From NCBI GenBank assembly GCA_018333895.1, contig JAGXSJ010000097.1, positions 1-35,776 of the forward strand: 35,776 bases of DNA, given 5' to 3'. The position numbers were made by a program, and so were the translations under genes. The notes under the pieces were generated by a model that saw nothing but the letters and a program-made list of their open reading frames with translations, ran no database searches and had not been told where the DNA came from. This DNA comes from Truepera sp. (GTDB lineage: Bacteria; Deinococcota; Deinococci; Deinococcales; Trueperaceae). The stretch's first letter is position 1. Every line of letters begins with the position of its first letter. This document shows, piece after piece, positions 8,366 to 16,178 of the stretch.

Positions 8366-9439
8366 TCACGCCAAGCGCACAGCCTGTTCTTGCGCTTTCA
8401 GGCAGAGTTCGGCAGCCTTGAAAGCATGCTCCTGGGTCATGGCCTGCTCGCTGCGGTGCAAGCAGTCCAGGATCAGCTCACCGAAAAAGGGATAGCCGAC
8501 TTTGCCGTTGAGGTCCAGGTGCTGCTCGCCCTCTTGCGTCACTAGGTAGAGGTGGTTGCCCGTCTGTTCGCGCCCGACGTCGACGTATTTGCGCAGTTCG
8601 ATATAGCCGGCGGTGCCTAGAATGATCATGCGCCCATCGCCCCAGGTAGAGAGGCCGTCCGGCGTGAACCAGTCCACCCGGAAGTAGCCGGAGGCGCCGT
8701 TATCACCGACCAAGCTCGCCTCGCCGAAGTCTTCCAGTTCGGGGTACGCAGGATGATGGTAGTTAGCGACCGCCGCCATGCTTACCGTAGCGTCCTGAGC
8801 GCCGCTATAGTAGAGGAACTGTTCGATCTGGTGGCTGCCGATATCGCACAGGATGCCACCATACTGGGCCTTTTTGAAGAACCAGCCGGGGCGCGCAGGG
8901 GCGTTCAGCCGGTGCGGGCCGAGGCCGAGTACCTGAATCACCCGGCCAATCACGCCCTCTTTGACCAGGTCGCCCGCAAAGACGGCGCACTCGACGTGGA
9001 GGCGTTCGGAGTAGTAGACCAGATATTTGCGGCCCGTCTCCTGGACCTTAAGGCGGGCGGCGGCAAGTTGCTCAAGCGAAGTAAAGGGCGCCTTATCGGT
9101 GAAGTAGTCCTTGCCCGCGTCCATCACGCGCAAGCCCAAAGGTCCGCGCTCCGAAGGGATGGCCGCCGCAGCGATGAGCTTGATTGCGGGGTCGTCCAGA
9201 ATCGCTTCAAGACTGCTTGCCACCTTGACGCCCGGGAACACTCCCAAAAAGCGCTCGACTTTAGCCGGGTCGGGGTCGTAGACGTAACGCAGTTCGCCGC
9301 CGGCTTCGACCAGGCCGTGGCACTGGCCATAGATATGCCCATGCTCGAGCGCTACCGCAGCAAAGGGGAACTCGCCGGGCTTAACCACCGGACTCGGTTT
9401 GCCTTGGGGGGCGTACATCATGCCGTCTTTACTAGCCAC
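8366..9439 (-). CDS. Gfo/Idh/MocA-family oxidoreductase (first of three in this operon)
   Basis: This is a dinucleotide-dependent sugar or sugar-acid oxidoreductase of about 357 residues. The Rossmann half (FAAVALEHGHIYGQCHGLVEAG, then YDPDPAKVERF) has lost the classical GxGxxG: the expected glycine positions read EHGHIYG. The family lysine position of EKP reads DKAPF (YFTDKAPFTSLEQ), so a lysine is kept but not the usual motif. The C-terminal half has GGILCDIGSHQIEQFLYYSG, which holds the usual family His/Asp region. Two GTGs compete (9445 and 9439). AAGGAGGT touches the first and is well spaced from the second, so I chose 9439. The substrate is unknown. Its place in a uronate operon suggests redox modification of an unusual sugar acid or glycoside. 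Confidence 0.8.
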   Translation of the reverse strand: MASKDGMMYAPQGKPSPVVKPGEFPFAAVALEHGHIYGQCHGLVEAGGELRYVYDPDPAKVERFLGVFPGVKVASSLEAILDDPAIKLIAAAAIPSERGPLGLRVMDAGKDYFTDKAPFTSLEQLAAARLKVQETGRKYLVYYSERLHVECAVFAGDLVKEGVIGRVIQVLGLGPHRLNAPARPGWFFKKAQYGGILCDIGSHQIEQFLYYSGAQDATVSMAAVANYHHPAYPELEDFGEASLVGDNGASGYFRVDWFTPDGLSTWGDGRMIILGTAGYIELRKYVDVGREQTGNHLYLVTQEGEQHLDLNGKVGYPFFGELILDCLHRSEQAMTQEHAFKAAELCLKAQEQAVRLA

Positions 9440-9463
9440 CTTCACACCTCCTTGATAATCGCG

Positions 9464-10486
9464 TTACGCCACTAGTCCGGCGGCCCGATAGACCGCCAGC
9501 ACCGCGGCTAAGCTGCGCCGGCCTTCGGCGCCGTCGACTGCTGGTCGGCGCCCTTCGTGCAGCGCCGCGATAAAGTCCCGTACGATATTGATATGGCCGG
9601 TCGGGCTGATGCCCCGCGGGTCGCCGCCGGCCCCTGCGTCGGCCGCTTTGCTAAGCGCCGGCGGGGTGATGCGCGCCTGGGTCGGGTCGGCAAGCTGCCA
9701 AGCTATCGCACCCTCCCCTTCCAGCTGGATACCGCCGCCGGTGCCGTAGAGCTCGAGCCGGTGCGGAAAGCCGGGCGCCGCCGTGGTTGTGGCGATGATC
9801 GTGGCCAGCGAGCCGTTAGCAAACTTGAGTGAGGCGGCCAGGGTATCTTCAACGCCGAGCTGCCGGTGCAGGGTAGCCCCAAAAGCATGTGCTTCTACGG
9901 GGTCACCCATGTACCAGACCAGCAGATCGAGCAGGTGAATCCCTTGGCTCATTAACACGCCGCTGCCCCAGGCGCTCCGCCAGGCAGCCTGCTGGTAGTA
10001 GCTCTGCGAGCGGTAATAGGGGATGGTGATAACGCCAAGCGTCAACTCGCCCAGATCGCCGGTGGCAATGGCGTCATAGACCGCCTTGAACAGCGGTTCG
10101 GTGCGGCGTTGCAACACTACGCCTAGCTTGACGCCGGTCTCCTGGCTGGCTTGAATCATGGCGTCGGCCTCCGTCAGGCTCAGCGCCATCGGCTTTTCGA
10201 CCAGGACGTGTTTGCCTGCCCGGATGGCGGCCAGGGCTTGCGCGGCGTGTTGGCTGTTCGGCGTGCAGATGCATACCACATCAACCTCGGGCTTGGCCAG
10301 CAGTTCGTCTTGGCTCAGGCAAGGCACGCCAAAGCGGTGACCGATCTCCTCAAAGCGCTGCGGTTCGTGATGGCCGACAGCGACCAGTCTCGCCCCGGCT
10401 TCGGCGTTGGCCTTGATCGCCTGGTAGTGATAATCGGCTACCATCCCGGCGCCTAAGATGGCAAAGCCTACGGTCTCTTTAGCCAT
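9464..10486 (-). CDS. Gfo/Idh/MocA-family oxidoreductase (second)
   Basis: This protein has about 340 residues, with a canonical N-terminal nucleotide fold (FAILGAGMVADYHYQAIKA), then VDVVCICTPNSQHAAQALAA and the family catalytic lysine motif HVLVEKPMALSL. The central domain carries GVLMSQGIHLLDLLVWYMGDP, where the conserved His of the active site sits. It is expected to oxidise or reduce a hydroxyl or carbonyl of a cyclic sugar using NAD(P). An in-frame GTG at 10498 is an alternative start. ATG 10486 is preferred because the G-rich ribosome site at about 10500 would overlap the GTG. The gene lies 18 bases or so upstream of its paralogue and downstream of an isomerase remnant. No substrate can be assigned. 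Confidence 0.88.
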   Translation of the reverse strand: MAKETVGFAILGAGMVADYHYQAIKANAEAGARLVAVGHHEPQRFEEIGHRFGVPCLSQDELLAKPEVDVVCICTPNSQHAAQALAAIRAGKHVLVEKPMALSLTEADAMIQASQETGVKLGVVLQRRTEPLFKAVYDAIATGDLGELTLGVITIPYYRSQSYYQQAAWRSAWGSGVLMSQGIHLLDLLVWYMGDPVEAHAFGATLHRQLGVEDTLAASLKFANGSLATIIATTTAAPGFPHRLELYGTGGGIQLEGEGAIAWQLADPTQARITPPALSKAADAGAGGDPRGISPTGHINIVRDFIAALHEGRRPAVDGAEGRRSLAAVLAVYRAAGLVA

Positions 10487-10507
10487 CAGTGAGAGCACCC
10501 CCAGTCA

Positions 10508-10648
10508 TCAGGTGAGCATGCCGCGCAAAAACTGCACGCTGGCCGGCGCTTCGGCAGCAAAGTCGCGCCAGCGGCACTCCAGATAGTCAAAGCCGGCCTC
10601 GCGGGCCTCACGTGCCTGGTCTACGGGAGCGCAAAGTCCTAGCTCCAT
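10508..10648 (-). pseudogene. Remnant (N-terminus only) of a TIM-barrel sugar-phosphate isomerase/epimerase
   Basis: This is a 46-codon frame with a strong ribosome site (GGGAGGGG a few bases before ATG 10648). The peptide starts MELGLCAPVDQAREAREAG, then FDYLECRWRDFAAEAP and ends QFLRGMLT. The first 30 residues match the beginning of xylose-isomerase-like (AP endonuclease 2 fold) proteins: a first beta strand, then an xAxEAGFDYLE helix and strand. Such proteins are normally about 260-290 residues, so about five sixths is missing. Family members often sit beside Gfo/Idh oxidoreductases, as here. The dispersed repeat at 10664-10797 lies immediately upstream. It could still be translated as a short peptide. 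Confidence 0.6.
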
Positions 10649-10663
10649 AACCCCTCCCATGTA

Positions 10664-10797
10664 AATCAGTAGTCAGAATTCAAGTAGTCAGAATTCAGTA
10701 GGGGCAGAATCCTTAAGCCTCCTTCACTACGCTCAGGACAGCGCCTTAGGCTATCATGTCAGCTTGAAAGAGCTGAGAGGCTGATGGCCTTTTCATC
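10664..10797 (-). repeat. Dispersed intergenic repeat, copy A (inverted relative to copy B at 24829-24966)
   Basis: A 35-base core (10711-10745) is identical to the reverse complement of 24884-24918, and similarity continues on both sides for about 130 bases in total. One flank consists of degenerate 7-8-base tandem units (AGTAGTCA, GAATTCA and so on) ending in AGTAGGGG. The other consists of degenerate CTGAT/GACTGA-like units. No open frame is present. The core is bracketed by AGCCT/AGGCT. It fills most of the 213-base gap between the third oxidoreductase gene and the isomerase remnant. I see no promoter or terminator that I would defend. Confidence 0.8.
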
Positions 10798-10861
10798 TTT
10801 TGTGGGGAAGCTTGCTACATGGGCAATTCCCCTCCCCTGAAAACTCAGCCCTCATCACTTT

Positions 10862-11971
10862 TCACTTTCCTTCGGCCTTCAAGCCCTCTAACAGGGTCGC
10901 GTATCTTTGCCGGTCCAGCGGTAGCCCTATCTCGCTGCCGGTATAGCTCGAGAGGATCATGGCGTTGGCAAGCTCGAGCGACTTACGCCCTTCAACCCCG
11001 TCGCAGGTAAGGGGCACACCACTTAAAATCGCCTCATGGAGATTCTGATAAATCGCGACATGGTCACCTGAACCCGCTTCCAACTCGACCGCCTCGGCGT
11101 GCTTAGCGGGCTGACCAAAGGGGTTGTCGCTCTCGGCCCTAAAGGTGCGGAAGTCGGTCTTAAGCCGCTCATAGGTCAGCGCTCCGTCTTTAGCAAATTG
11201 CAGCGAGCCGCCCGTCCCGACGATCTCCAGCCGCTCCGCGCAACCGACCTCGGCGGTGCTGACATGGAACGAGCCCAACATCCCACTCGGCCACTCCATC
11301 ATGGCCTGCACGGTATCTTCGGCCTCAATATCATGAAGCTTCGTGCGCGTCCAGGCCAGCACACGCGCGGGCAGATCGAACAGGTGGCAGAGTATATCCA
11401 GCTGATGTGGTGCCTGGTTCTTCAGCACCCCGCCCCCCTCGCCCACCCAGGTGCCGCGCCAGGGGACGACCTTGAAGTAGCGCGCCGTCCGCGGCCAGGC
11501 CGCCGTCATAGCGACATGCTGAAGCTGGCCGAGTGCGCCTTGCTGAATGAGCTTGCGAGCCGTGCGCACATCCGCGCGGTTCCGGTGCTGGAAGTTGACC
11601 GCCAGCAGGCGCCCGGCAGTAGCTGCCGCCTCGACCATAGCGTCGGCCTCGGCAGCCTGAACCGCCATCGGCTTTTCAACCAGCACGTGGGCACCCGCCT
11701 GCAAGCAGTCGATCGCTATGGCCGCATGAGACGGGTGCGGCGTAAGGATCACGGCAATGTCAGGCTTCGTCTCCGAAAGCATCGCCCGGTGATCGGTATA
11801 AAAGGCGCAACCAAGCTCATTGGCGCGCTGGTGACCAGCTTCGGCGTTGATGTCCGCTACGCCGACCACCTTGACCGCCTCTAGCTCCAGGGCAGGGCGG
11901 TGCATGTTGAATACCCCAGCCCCGACTCCGATGATGGCGTGTTTGAGTTTGCTACCCGATGTTGTTGTCAT
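10862..11971 (-). CDS. Gfo/Idh/MocA-family oxidoreductase (third)
   Basis: This protein has about 369 residues with a nucleotide-binding start HAIIGVGAGVFNMHRPALE, where the glycine-rich turn is GVGAGVF. The DIAVILTPHPSHAAIAIDCL strand-helix and the lysine motif HVLVEKPMAVQAAEADAMV follow. The C-terminal domain has GGGVLKNQAPHQLDILCHLFD (conserved His/Asp). The start is ATG 11971: GAGGAG lies seven bases upstream, whereas the in-frame TTG at 11977 lies too close to it. It is the first metabolic enzyme gene after the TRAP transporter genes and probably belongs to the same transcript. A TAAGCGCTTA palindrome lies in the 55-base gap before it. Substrate unknown. Confidence 0.88.
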   Translation of the reverse strand: MTTTSGSKLKHAIIGVGAGVFNMHRPALELEAVKVVGVADINAEAGHQRANELGCAFYTDHRAMLSETKPDIAVILTPHPSHAAIAIDCLQAGAHVLVEKPMAVQAAEADAMVEAAATAGRLLAVNFQHRNRADVRTARKLIQQGALGQLQHVAMTAAWPRTARYFKVVPWRGTWVGEGGGVLKNQAPHQLDILCHLFDLPARVLAWTRTKLHDIEAEDTVQAMMEWPSGMLGSFHVSTAEVGCAERLEIVGTGGSLQFAKDGALTYERLKTDFRTFRAESDNPFGQPAKHAEAVELEAGSGDHVAIYQNLHEAILSGVPLTCDGVEGRKSLELANAMILSSYTGSEIGLPLDRQRYATLLEGLKAEGK

Positions 11972-11999
11972 TGCCAATCTCCTCTGGCCTACCTGATGC

Positions 12000-12009
12000 T
12001 AAGCGCTTA
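12000..12009 (-). promoter_or_regulatory. Perfect 10-bp palindrome with central CG, operator-like
   Basis: TAAGCGCTTA is perfectly self-complementary and has the central CG step typical of LacI-family operators. It lies between dctQM and the third oxidoreductase gene. Its core differs from the GTTAGCGATAAC sites near dctP, so if it is real it may serve another regulator. No matching promoter was identified. Confidence 0.3.
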
Positions 12010-12026
12010 CCCGGGACAGGGCATCC

Positions 12027-13946
12027 TCACCGTGGCACCCCGAGCAAACTGGGCAGGACCGTAACGAACCAGGGGAAGTAGGTCACTAACAACAGCGCCA
12101 AGAGCATAACCGGCCACAGCGCTAGCATGGCGCGGCTAGCCTCCTCGATCCTGATCTTGCCAATCGCGCAGCCCACAAACAGCGCCGTACCCACCGGCGG
12201 GGTGGTCAGGCCGAGCCCCAGGTTCATCAGCAGCATGATGCCGAAGTGTACCGGACTCATATTAATGGGGTCAGCGGTGACGATCGGCAGCAAGACCGGC
12301 GTCAGGATCAGAATTAAGGGCGCCATGTCCATAATCGCCCCCAGCAAGAGCAGCATCACATTAATGATCAATAGCAGCAGGATAGGGTTATCGGTAATCG
12401 ACAACAGCCCTGCCGCCATGGCGCTAGGGATGCGCAAAAAGGCCATCAGCCAGGCAAAGGCGCTGGCCGTAGCGATCAGGAAGATGACGATTGAGATAGT
12501 TCGCACCGACTGCAAGGTAGCCTGCCACAGCTTGGTTAGGGGCAACTCGCGGTAGATTAGGATCGAGATAAAAAAAGCCATGACGGCCCCGATCGAGGCG
12601 GCCTCAGTAGCGGTAAAGAAGCCTAGCGCGATTCCGCCCACGATCACGAAGCCCACAGCCAGGGCTGGGATAGCAGCAAAGCTGATGCGGAGGCTCTCTC
12701 GCAGCGGTGGACGCTCATCCGAGGGGTAGCCGCGCCGCAGGGCCAGCACATAACTGGCCACCATCAGCCCGAGGCCGACCATCAGGCCGGGGAGGTAGCC
12801 GCCCAGAAATAGCGCTCCGATCGAGACACCACCCGCCGCCAGGCTGTAGATGACCGCGTTGTGGCTGGGCGGGATGATGATCCCTTGGACCGAGCTGGCC
12901 ACCGTGATGCCGACCGAGAAGTCGGTGTCGTAGCCCTTTCTCTTCATCATCGGGATCAGTATCGAACCATTAGCGCTCACATCGGCGACCGCCGAGCCCG
13001 AGACGCCACCAAATAGCATCGAAGTCACCACGTTGACCATCGCCAGGCCGCCGCGAACAGGGCCGACCAGCACCCGCGCAAAATCGACCAGCCGCTGGGC
13101 TATCCCGCCTTCGGCCATGATCATACCGGCTAGGATAAAGAAGGGGATGGCCAAGAGGGGGGTAGAATTGACACCAGCAGCCATACGCTGGGCCACAATC
13201 AGCGGTGGCAGTCCCAGGCTAAATACCGTAAGCAGGCTGGCAACCCCCAGCGCCACCGCAATCGGCACCCCCAGAATAATCAGCACCGCCAGCGAGCCGA
13301 GCAGGATCCCGATCGGGCCGATGAGCTGATCCCAGCCGAACAAGAGCACCCCGCCCCCAAACAAGAGCCCGGCCATTAACAGCAAGGCGCCACGCAGCAG
13401 CCAGCTACGGCTCGGCACCTCCATGCCATGATCGAACTCCGGCTGTAACCAGGCGTTGCGCAGTGAATAAATGGTAATCAACAGGCCGCCCAAGGGAATG
13501 CTAAAGTACATCAAACCGATCGGCAGCTTGGTAGCGGCAAAGGTCTGCACCATGGTGCGGACGGCCAGCTCGTAGCCGTACCAGGCCAGATAGAGGCCGA
13601 AAGCCGCTACCAGCAGCCAGATACCGCGCGCAAAGAGGCGCCGGAAGGCGGGCGGGAACTGCCGCACTACCACATCGACCGCTAGGTGCTCGCCGGCGCG
13701 CACCGCCAAGGCGCTGCCCAGCATGGCCAGCCAGACCATCATGATCAAACTGATCTCTTCAGTCCAGCGCGGTACACGAATGCCAGGAATGTAGCGCGAG
13801 AAGACCTGCCAGGCAATCACTACCACAATGCCTAACAGCAGCGCTGCGGTCACGGCGCGCACAGTAGTGGTTAGATAGGGCTCGAGCCTAGCTAACCACG
13901 AACGCGGAGAGCTCGAGCTCTCCGCGTTCACAGGAACATGTTTCAT
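12027..13946 (-). CDS. dctQM: TRAP transporter permease, fused small (DctQ) and large (DctM) subunits
   Basis: This is a 639-residue inner-membrane protein. Residues 1 to about 175 form the four-helix DctQ part, recognisable from the FSRYIPGIRVPRWTEEISLIMMVWLAMLG region and then HLAVDVV. After a linker, residues from about 200 to 639 form the DctM part of the ion-transporter superfamily, with the repeated hairpins around IPFFILAGMIMAEGGIAQRL, the SMLFGGVSGSAVADVSANGS loop and PPSHNAVIY. The family moves carboxylate substrates, including uronates, with Na+ and a periplasmic binding protein. It starts six bases after dctP on the same strand, so the two form one import system. An intercalated GAGCTC repeat near its 5' end gives the SSSPR region. 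Confidence 0.93.
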   Translation of the reverse strand: MKHVPVNAESSSSPRSWLARLEPYLTTTVRAVTAALLLGIVVVIAWQVFSRYIPGIRVPRWTEEISLIMMVWLAMLGSALAVRAGEHLAVDVVVRQFPPAFRRLFARGIWLLVAAFGLYLAWYGYELAVRTMVQTFAATKLPIGLMYFSIPLGGLLITIYSLRNAWLQPEFDHGMEVPSRSWLLRGALLLMAGLLFGGGVLLFGWDQLIGPIGILLGSLAVLIILGVPIAVALGVASLLTVFSLGLPPLIVAQRMAAGVNSTPLLAIPFFILAGMIMAEGGIAQRLVDFARVLVGPVRGGLAMVNVVTSMLFGGVSGSAVADVSANGSILIPMMKRKGYDTDFSVGITVASSVQGIIIPPSHNAVIYSLAAGGVSIGALFLGGYLPGLMVGLGLMVASYVLALRRGYPSDERPPLRESLRISFAAIPALAVGFVIVGGIALGFFTATEAASIGAVMAFFISILIYRELPLTKLWQATLQSVRTISIVIFLIATASAFAWLMAFLRIPSAMAAGLLSITDNPILLLLIINVMLLLLGAIMDMAPLILILTPVLLPIVTADPINMSPVHFGIMLLMNLGLGLTTPPVGTALFVGCAIGKIRIEEASRAMLALWPVMLLALLLVTYFPWFVTVLPSLLGVPR

Positions 13947-13952
13947 AAGCCT

Positions 13953-14921
13953 TTAGGGGGTATCTAGAATTCGCTGTACCAGATCCCCAAACTGCGGAGC
14001 GTACTTCTCATAGAGCGGCGCCATGGCATCCTGGAACTCTTGGGTATCAACCTCGATGATCTCCACACCGGCCTCGATGACAGCAGCCCGGCTCCGGTCG
14101 ACCAAGGCGTCCCATAATGCAGCTTGCACCGGCACACTGGCCAACGCGGCCTCGCGCACTAGGGCCCGGTCTTCGGCGCTAAGGCGATCCCAGGTGGCCT
14201 TACTGATCATGACGATCTCGGGCACGCGAGAGTGCGCGTTGAGTGTAAAGTACGGGGCCACTTCGAAGTGGCGCACGCCAAACGGTCCATACGAGGGGAA
14301 GTTGTTCTCGGCGCCGTCAATTACGCCGGTCTGCAAGGCGCTATAGACCTCACCGAAAGCCATCGGTACCGCATCGGCGCCCAAGATCTCCATCATGTCT
14401 AGCACTACTTGGGCCTGCTGAGTGCGGATCCGTAGGCCGCGCAGATCTTCGACGCTGCGGATCGGGCGCTGGGTGGTGTAGAAGTTACGGCTGCCCGAGT
14501 CGTAGTAGGCCAAACCGAGCAACCCGACCTGCCCAAGCCCATCGAGAAGCTCTCTGCCGATGGGGCCTTGCACCACTCGCCAAAAGTGCGCTTCATCACG
14601 AAAGATAAAGGGTAGGCTATAGACCCCCATGGGCGGGTAAAACTCGCCTACCGGCGTGGTTGAGGTGCGAACGATATCCAAAACCCCAAGCTGAACCTGT
14701 TCGATGGTGCTCCGCTCATCACCGAGCTGGCCACCAGGGAACACCTCCATGGTGATGCGGCCATTAGTAGCCGCACGCAGGTACTCGGCCATGAACTTAA
14801 GCCCTTGCACCGTCGGGTAGTCGGGCGGCTGATTGTCCGCCGCTCGCAAGGTGATGGTCTGCGCCCAGGCACCGCCTGCCAGCAGACCGGCTAGTAGTAA
14901 ACCTACAACCAAACGCTTCAT
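13953..14921 (-). CDS. dctP: TRAP transporter periplasmic solute-binding protein (DctP family)
   Basis: This is a 322-residue secreted protein with a clear signal peptide (MKRLVVGLLLAGLLAGG, cleavage near AWA-Q). DctP features are present: the TVQGLKFMAEYL helix, FPGGQLGDERSTIEQVQLG, the substrate-carboxylate arginine region DLRGLRIRTQQAQ, GVIDGAENNFPSYGPFGV and HSRVPEIVMISKATW. It delivers an organic acid to the fused DctQM permease. The genomic setting argues for a hexuronate or aldarate. AGGAGGAG lies just before ATG 14921. Transcription starts about 100 bases upstream at a near-consensus promoter with a LacI-type operator downstream of it, so induction by the product of the divergent lacI gene is likely. 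Confidence 0.93.
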   Translation of the reverse strand: MKRLVVGLLLAGLLAGGAWAQTITLRAADNQPPDYPTVQGLKFMAEYLRAATNGRITMEVFPGGQLGDERSTIEQVQLGVLDIVRTSTTPVGEFYPPMGVYSLPFIFRDEAHFWRVVQGPIGRELLDGLGQVGLLGLAYYDSGSRNFYTTQRPIRSVEDLRGLRIRTQQAQVVLDMMEILGADAVPMAFGEVYSALQTGVIDGAENNFPSYGPFGVRHFEVAPYFTLNAHSRVPEIVMISKATWDRLSAEDRALVREAALASVPVQAALWDALVDRSRAAVIEAGVEIIEVDTQEFQDAMAPLYEKYAPQFGDLVQRILDTP

Positions 14922-14984
14922 AAACTCCTCCTAGTATAGCCAACGGAGTCTTCTTGAACCGCCCGTTGGTTGTCGTGAGCGCAT

Positions 14985-14999
14985 ACGTTAGCGATAACA
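14985..14999. promoter_or_regulatory. LacI-family operator O1 (dctP side)
   Basis: ACGTTAGCGATAACA contains GTTA-N4-TAAC with central CG. It is an exact copy of 15141-15155. It lies about 25-40 bases downstream of the inferred dctP transcription start, where a bound repressor would block elongation. The form resembles GntR-type sites of the LacI family (GTTA-N4-TAAC). Confidence 0.75.
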
Positions 15000-15028
15000 A
15001 GTGTCGCGCCGAAAAGCGTTTCACGAGC

Positions 15029-15057
15029 ATGGTAGCATGGGCTGTTGGGGCTGTCAA
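15029..15057 (-). promoter_or_regulatory. Sigma-70-type promoter of the dctP operon
   Basis: On the minus strand, a perfect -35 TTGACA (15057-15052), a 17-base spacer and -10 TACCAT (15034-15029) face dctP. The inferred start lies near 15022, giving a leader of about 100 bases that contains operator O1. Confidence 0.75.
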
Positions 15058-15097
15058 GCCGGCCTGAATGATGAAAACGAGAGCCTGAGGAGAGCCG

Positions 15098-15127
15098 TTG
15101 ACCGTGGCAGCAGGGCTGGGCTATAGT
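15098..15127 (+). promoter_or_regulatory. Sigma-70-type promoter of the lacI-iolB-uxaE operon
   Basis: -35 TTGACC (15098-15103), an 18-base spacer and -10 TATAGT (15122-15127) face the regulator gene. The inferred start is near 15134, so the second operator covers about +8 to +22. Confidence 0.7.
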
Positions 15128-15140
15128 ATCATCAACGCTC

Positions 15141-15155
15141 ACGTTAGCGATAACA
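15141..15155. promoter_or_regulatory. LacI-family operator O2 (regulator side)
   Basis: This is a second exact copy of ACGTTAGCGATAACA, 156 bases from O1 and in the same orientation, just downstream of the lacI promoter and 18 bases before the lacI ATG. It implies autorepression and gives the geometry for looping between two sites. Confidence 0.75.
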
Positions 15156-15173
15156 GCATTGAGGCAACCAGGC

Positions 15174-16169
15174 ATGACTAAAGTGACCATCTCAGATGTC
15201 GCCAAAGAAGCAGGGGTATCGACCATGACCGTCTCGCGGGTGCTAAACGGCAAGGGCGAGCTGCGCGCCGACACCCGCAAGCGCGTCATGCGCGCCATCG
15301 AGAAGCTCAACTACCGCCCCAGCGCCATCGCCCGGAGCCTAGCCACCCGGCGCACCCGCACTATTGGGCTGACAGTTCCGGACATCACCAACCCGTTCTT
15401 CCCGGAGATCGTGCGCGGTGCCGAGGAGGCCGCCTGGCAAGCCGGCTACACTATCGTGCTGAGCAACACCGTCGAGGATTTAGAGCGCGAGACCGCCGCC
15501 ATTGAGCGCTTAGAAGATAACCGCGTCGATGGTGTGATCCTGTGTAGCGCTCGCCTCCCGATGGACCGCTTGCTGCCGCTCCTTAAGCACCATAGCAACG
15601 CCGTGCTGGTCAACCGCGCTGCTCCTAGCGAAGCTATCGGCACCGTCCAGATTGACGACACCTACGGCACTATGCGGGCGGTCCATCACCTGCTGGCCTC
15701 AGGCCACAGCAAGATCGGCTTGCTGGCCGGCCCGCCGGCGTCGCAGAGCGCCGCCAAGCGCCTGCGCGGCTTCATCGATGCCCATGAGACCACCGGCCAA
15801 CAGGTCGATACCAGCCGAATTGAGCCTTGTTTCCCCAATGAGGACGGCGGCGTCCGTGCTGCCAAGGCGCTCTTAGAACGCCACCCCAGACTCGAGGCGC
15901 TGGTGTGTTACAACGACCTGGTCGCCGTCGGGGCGCTGCAAGCCTGCGCCGAGTTGGGCATCAACGTCCCCGATGATCTCGCCATCATCGGTTGCGACGA
16001 CATCCGCTTAGCCAGCCTAGTCCGCCCCGCGCTCACCACCCTACGGGCAGACAAGCGCCAGTTAGGTGAGCGCGCCGTCACCATGCTGATCGACATGTTA
16101 GCAGGACGGAGTCAGCCGCAAACCATCATCATCAAACCCGAACTGATCGTGCGCCAGAGCGCGCCCTAA
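15174..16169 (+). CDS. LacI-family transcriptional regulator of the uronate operons
   Basis: This DNA-binding repressor has 331 residues, the usual LacI/GalR length. The N-terminal helix-turn-helix reads VTISDVAKEAGVSTMTVSRVLNG, and the hinge helix region is RPSAIARSLATRRTRTIGL. The periplasmic-binding-like effector domain starts at VPDITNPFF and includes AIIGCDDIRLASLVRPALTT near the C-terminus. ATG 15174 has GAGG nine bases upstream and is preferred over the in-frame TTG at 15159. Two identical operator-like sites flank the divergent promoters, so it most likely represses both dctP and its own operon and responds to a hexuronate or an intermediate. The downstream genes start nine bases after its stop and are probably co-transcribed. 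Confidence 0.93.
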   Translation: MTKVTISDVAKEAGVSTMTVSRVLNGKGELRADTRKRVMRAIEKLNYRPSAIARSLATRRTRTIGLTVPDITNPFFPEIVRGAEEAAWQAGYTIVLSNTVEDLERETAAIERLEDNRVDGVILCSARLPMDRLLPLLKHHSNAVLVNRAAPSEAIGTVQIDDTYGTMRAVHHLLASGHSKIGLLAGPPASQSAAKRLRGFIDAHETTGQQVDTSRIEPCFPNEDGGVRAAKALLERHPRLEALVCYNDLVAVGALQACAELGINVPDDLAIIGCDDIRLASLVRPALTTLRADKRQLGERAVTMLIDMLAGRSQPQTIIIKPELIVRQSAP

Positions 16170-16178
16170 AGGAGCATT

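Noticed and set aside
8753-9475. 240-codon plus-strand frame opposite the first Gfo/Idh gene
   Set aside because: It is the complement of a conserved oxidoreductase; such long shadows arise from codon bias at this GC content.
11099-11884. 261-codon plus-strand frame opposite the third Gfo/Idh gene
   Set aside because: Shadow of a conserved gene; low-complexity, basic translation with no family signature.
15001-15140. Possible riboswitch in the dctP leader
   Set aside because: The 100-base leader is explained by the operator, and I see no conserved aptamer pattern.
14797-15310. Minus-strand frames across the dctP-lacI intergenic region
   Set aside because: They run through two promoters and two operators and into the lacI gene in antisense. 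Regulatory content explains the region better.
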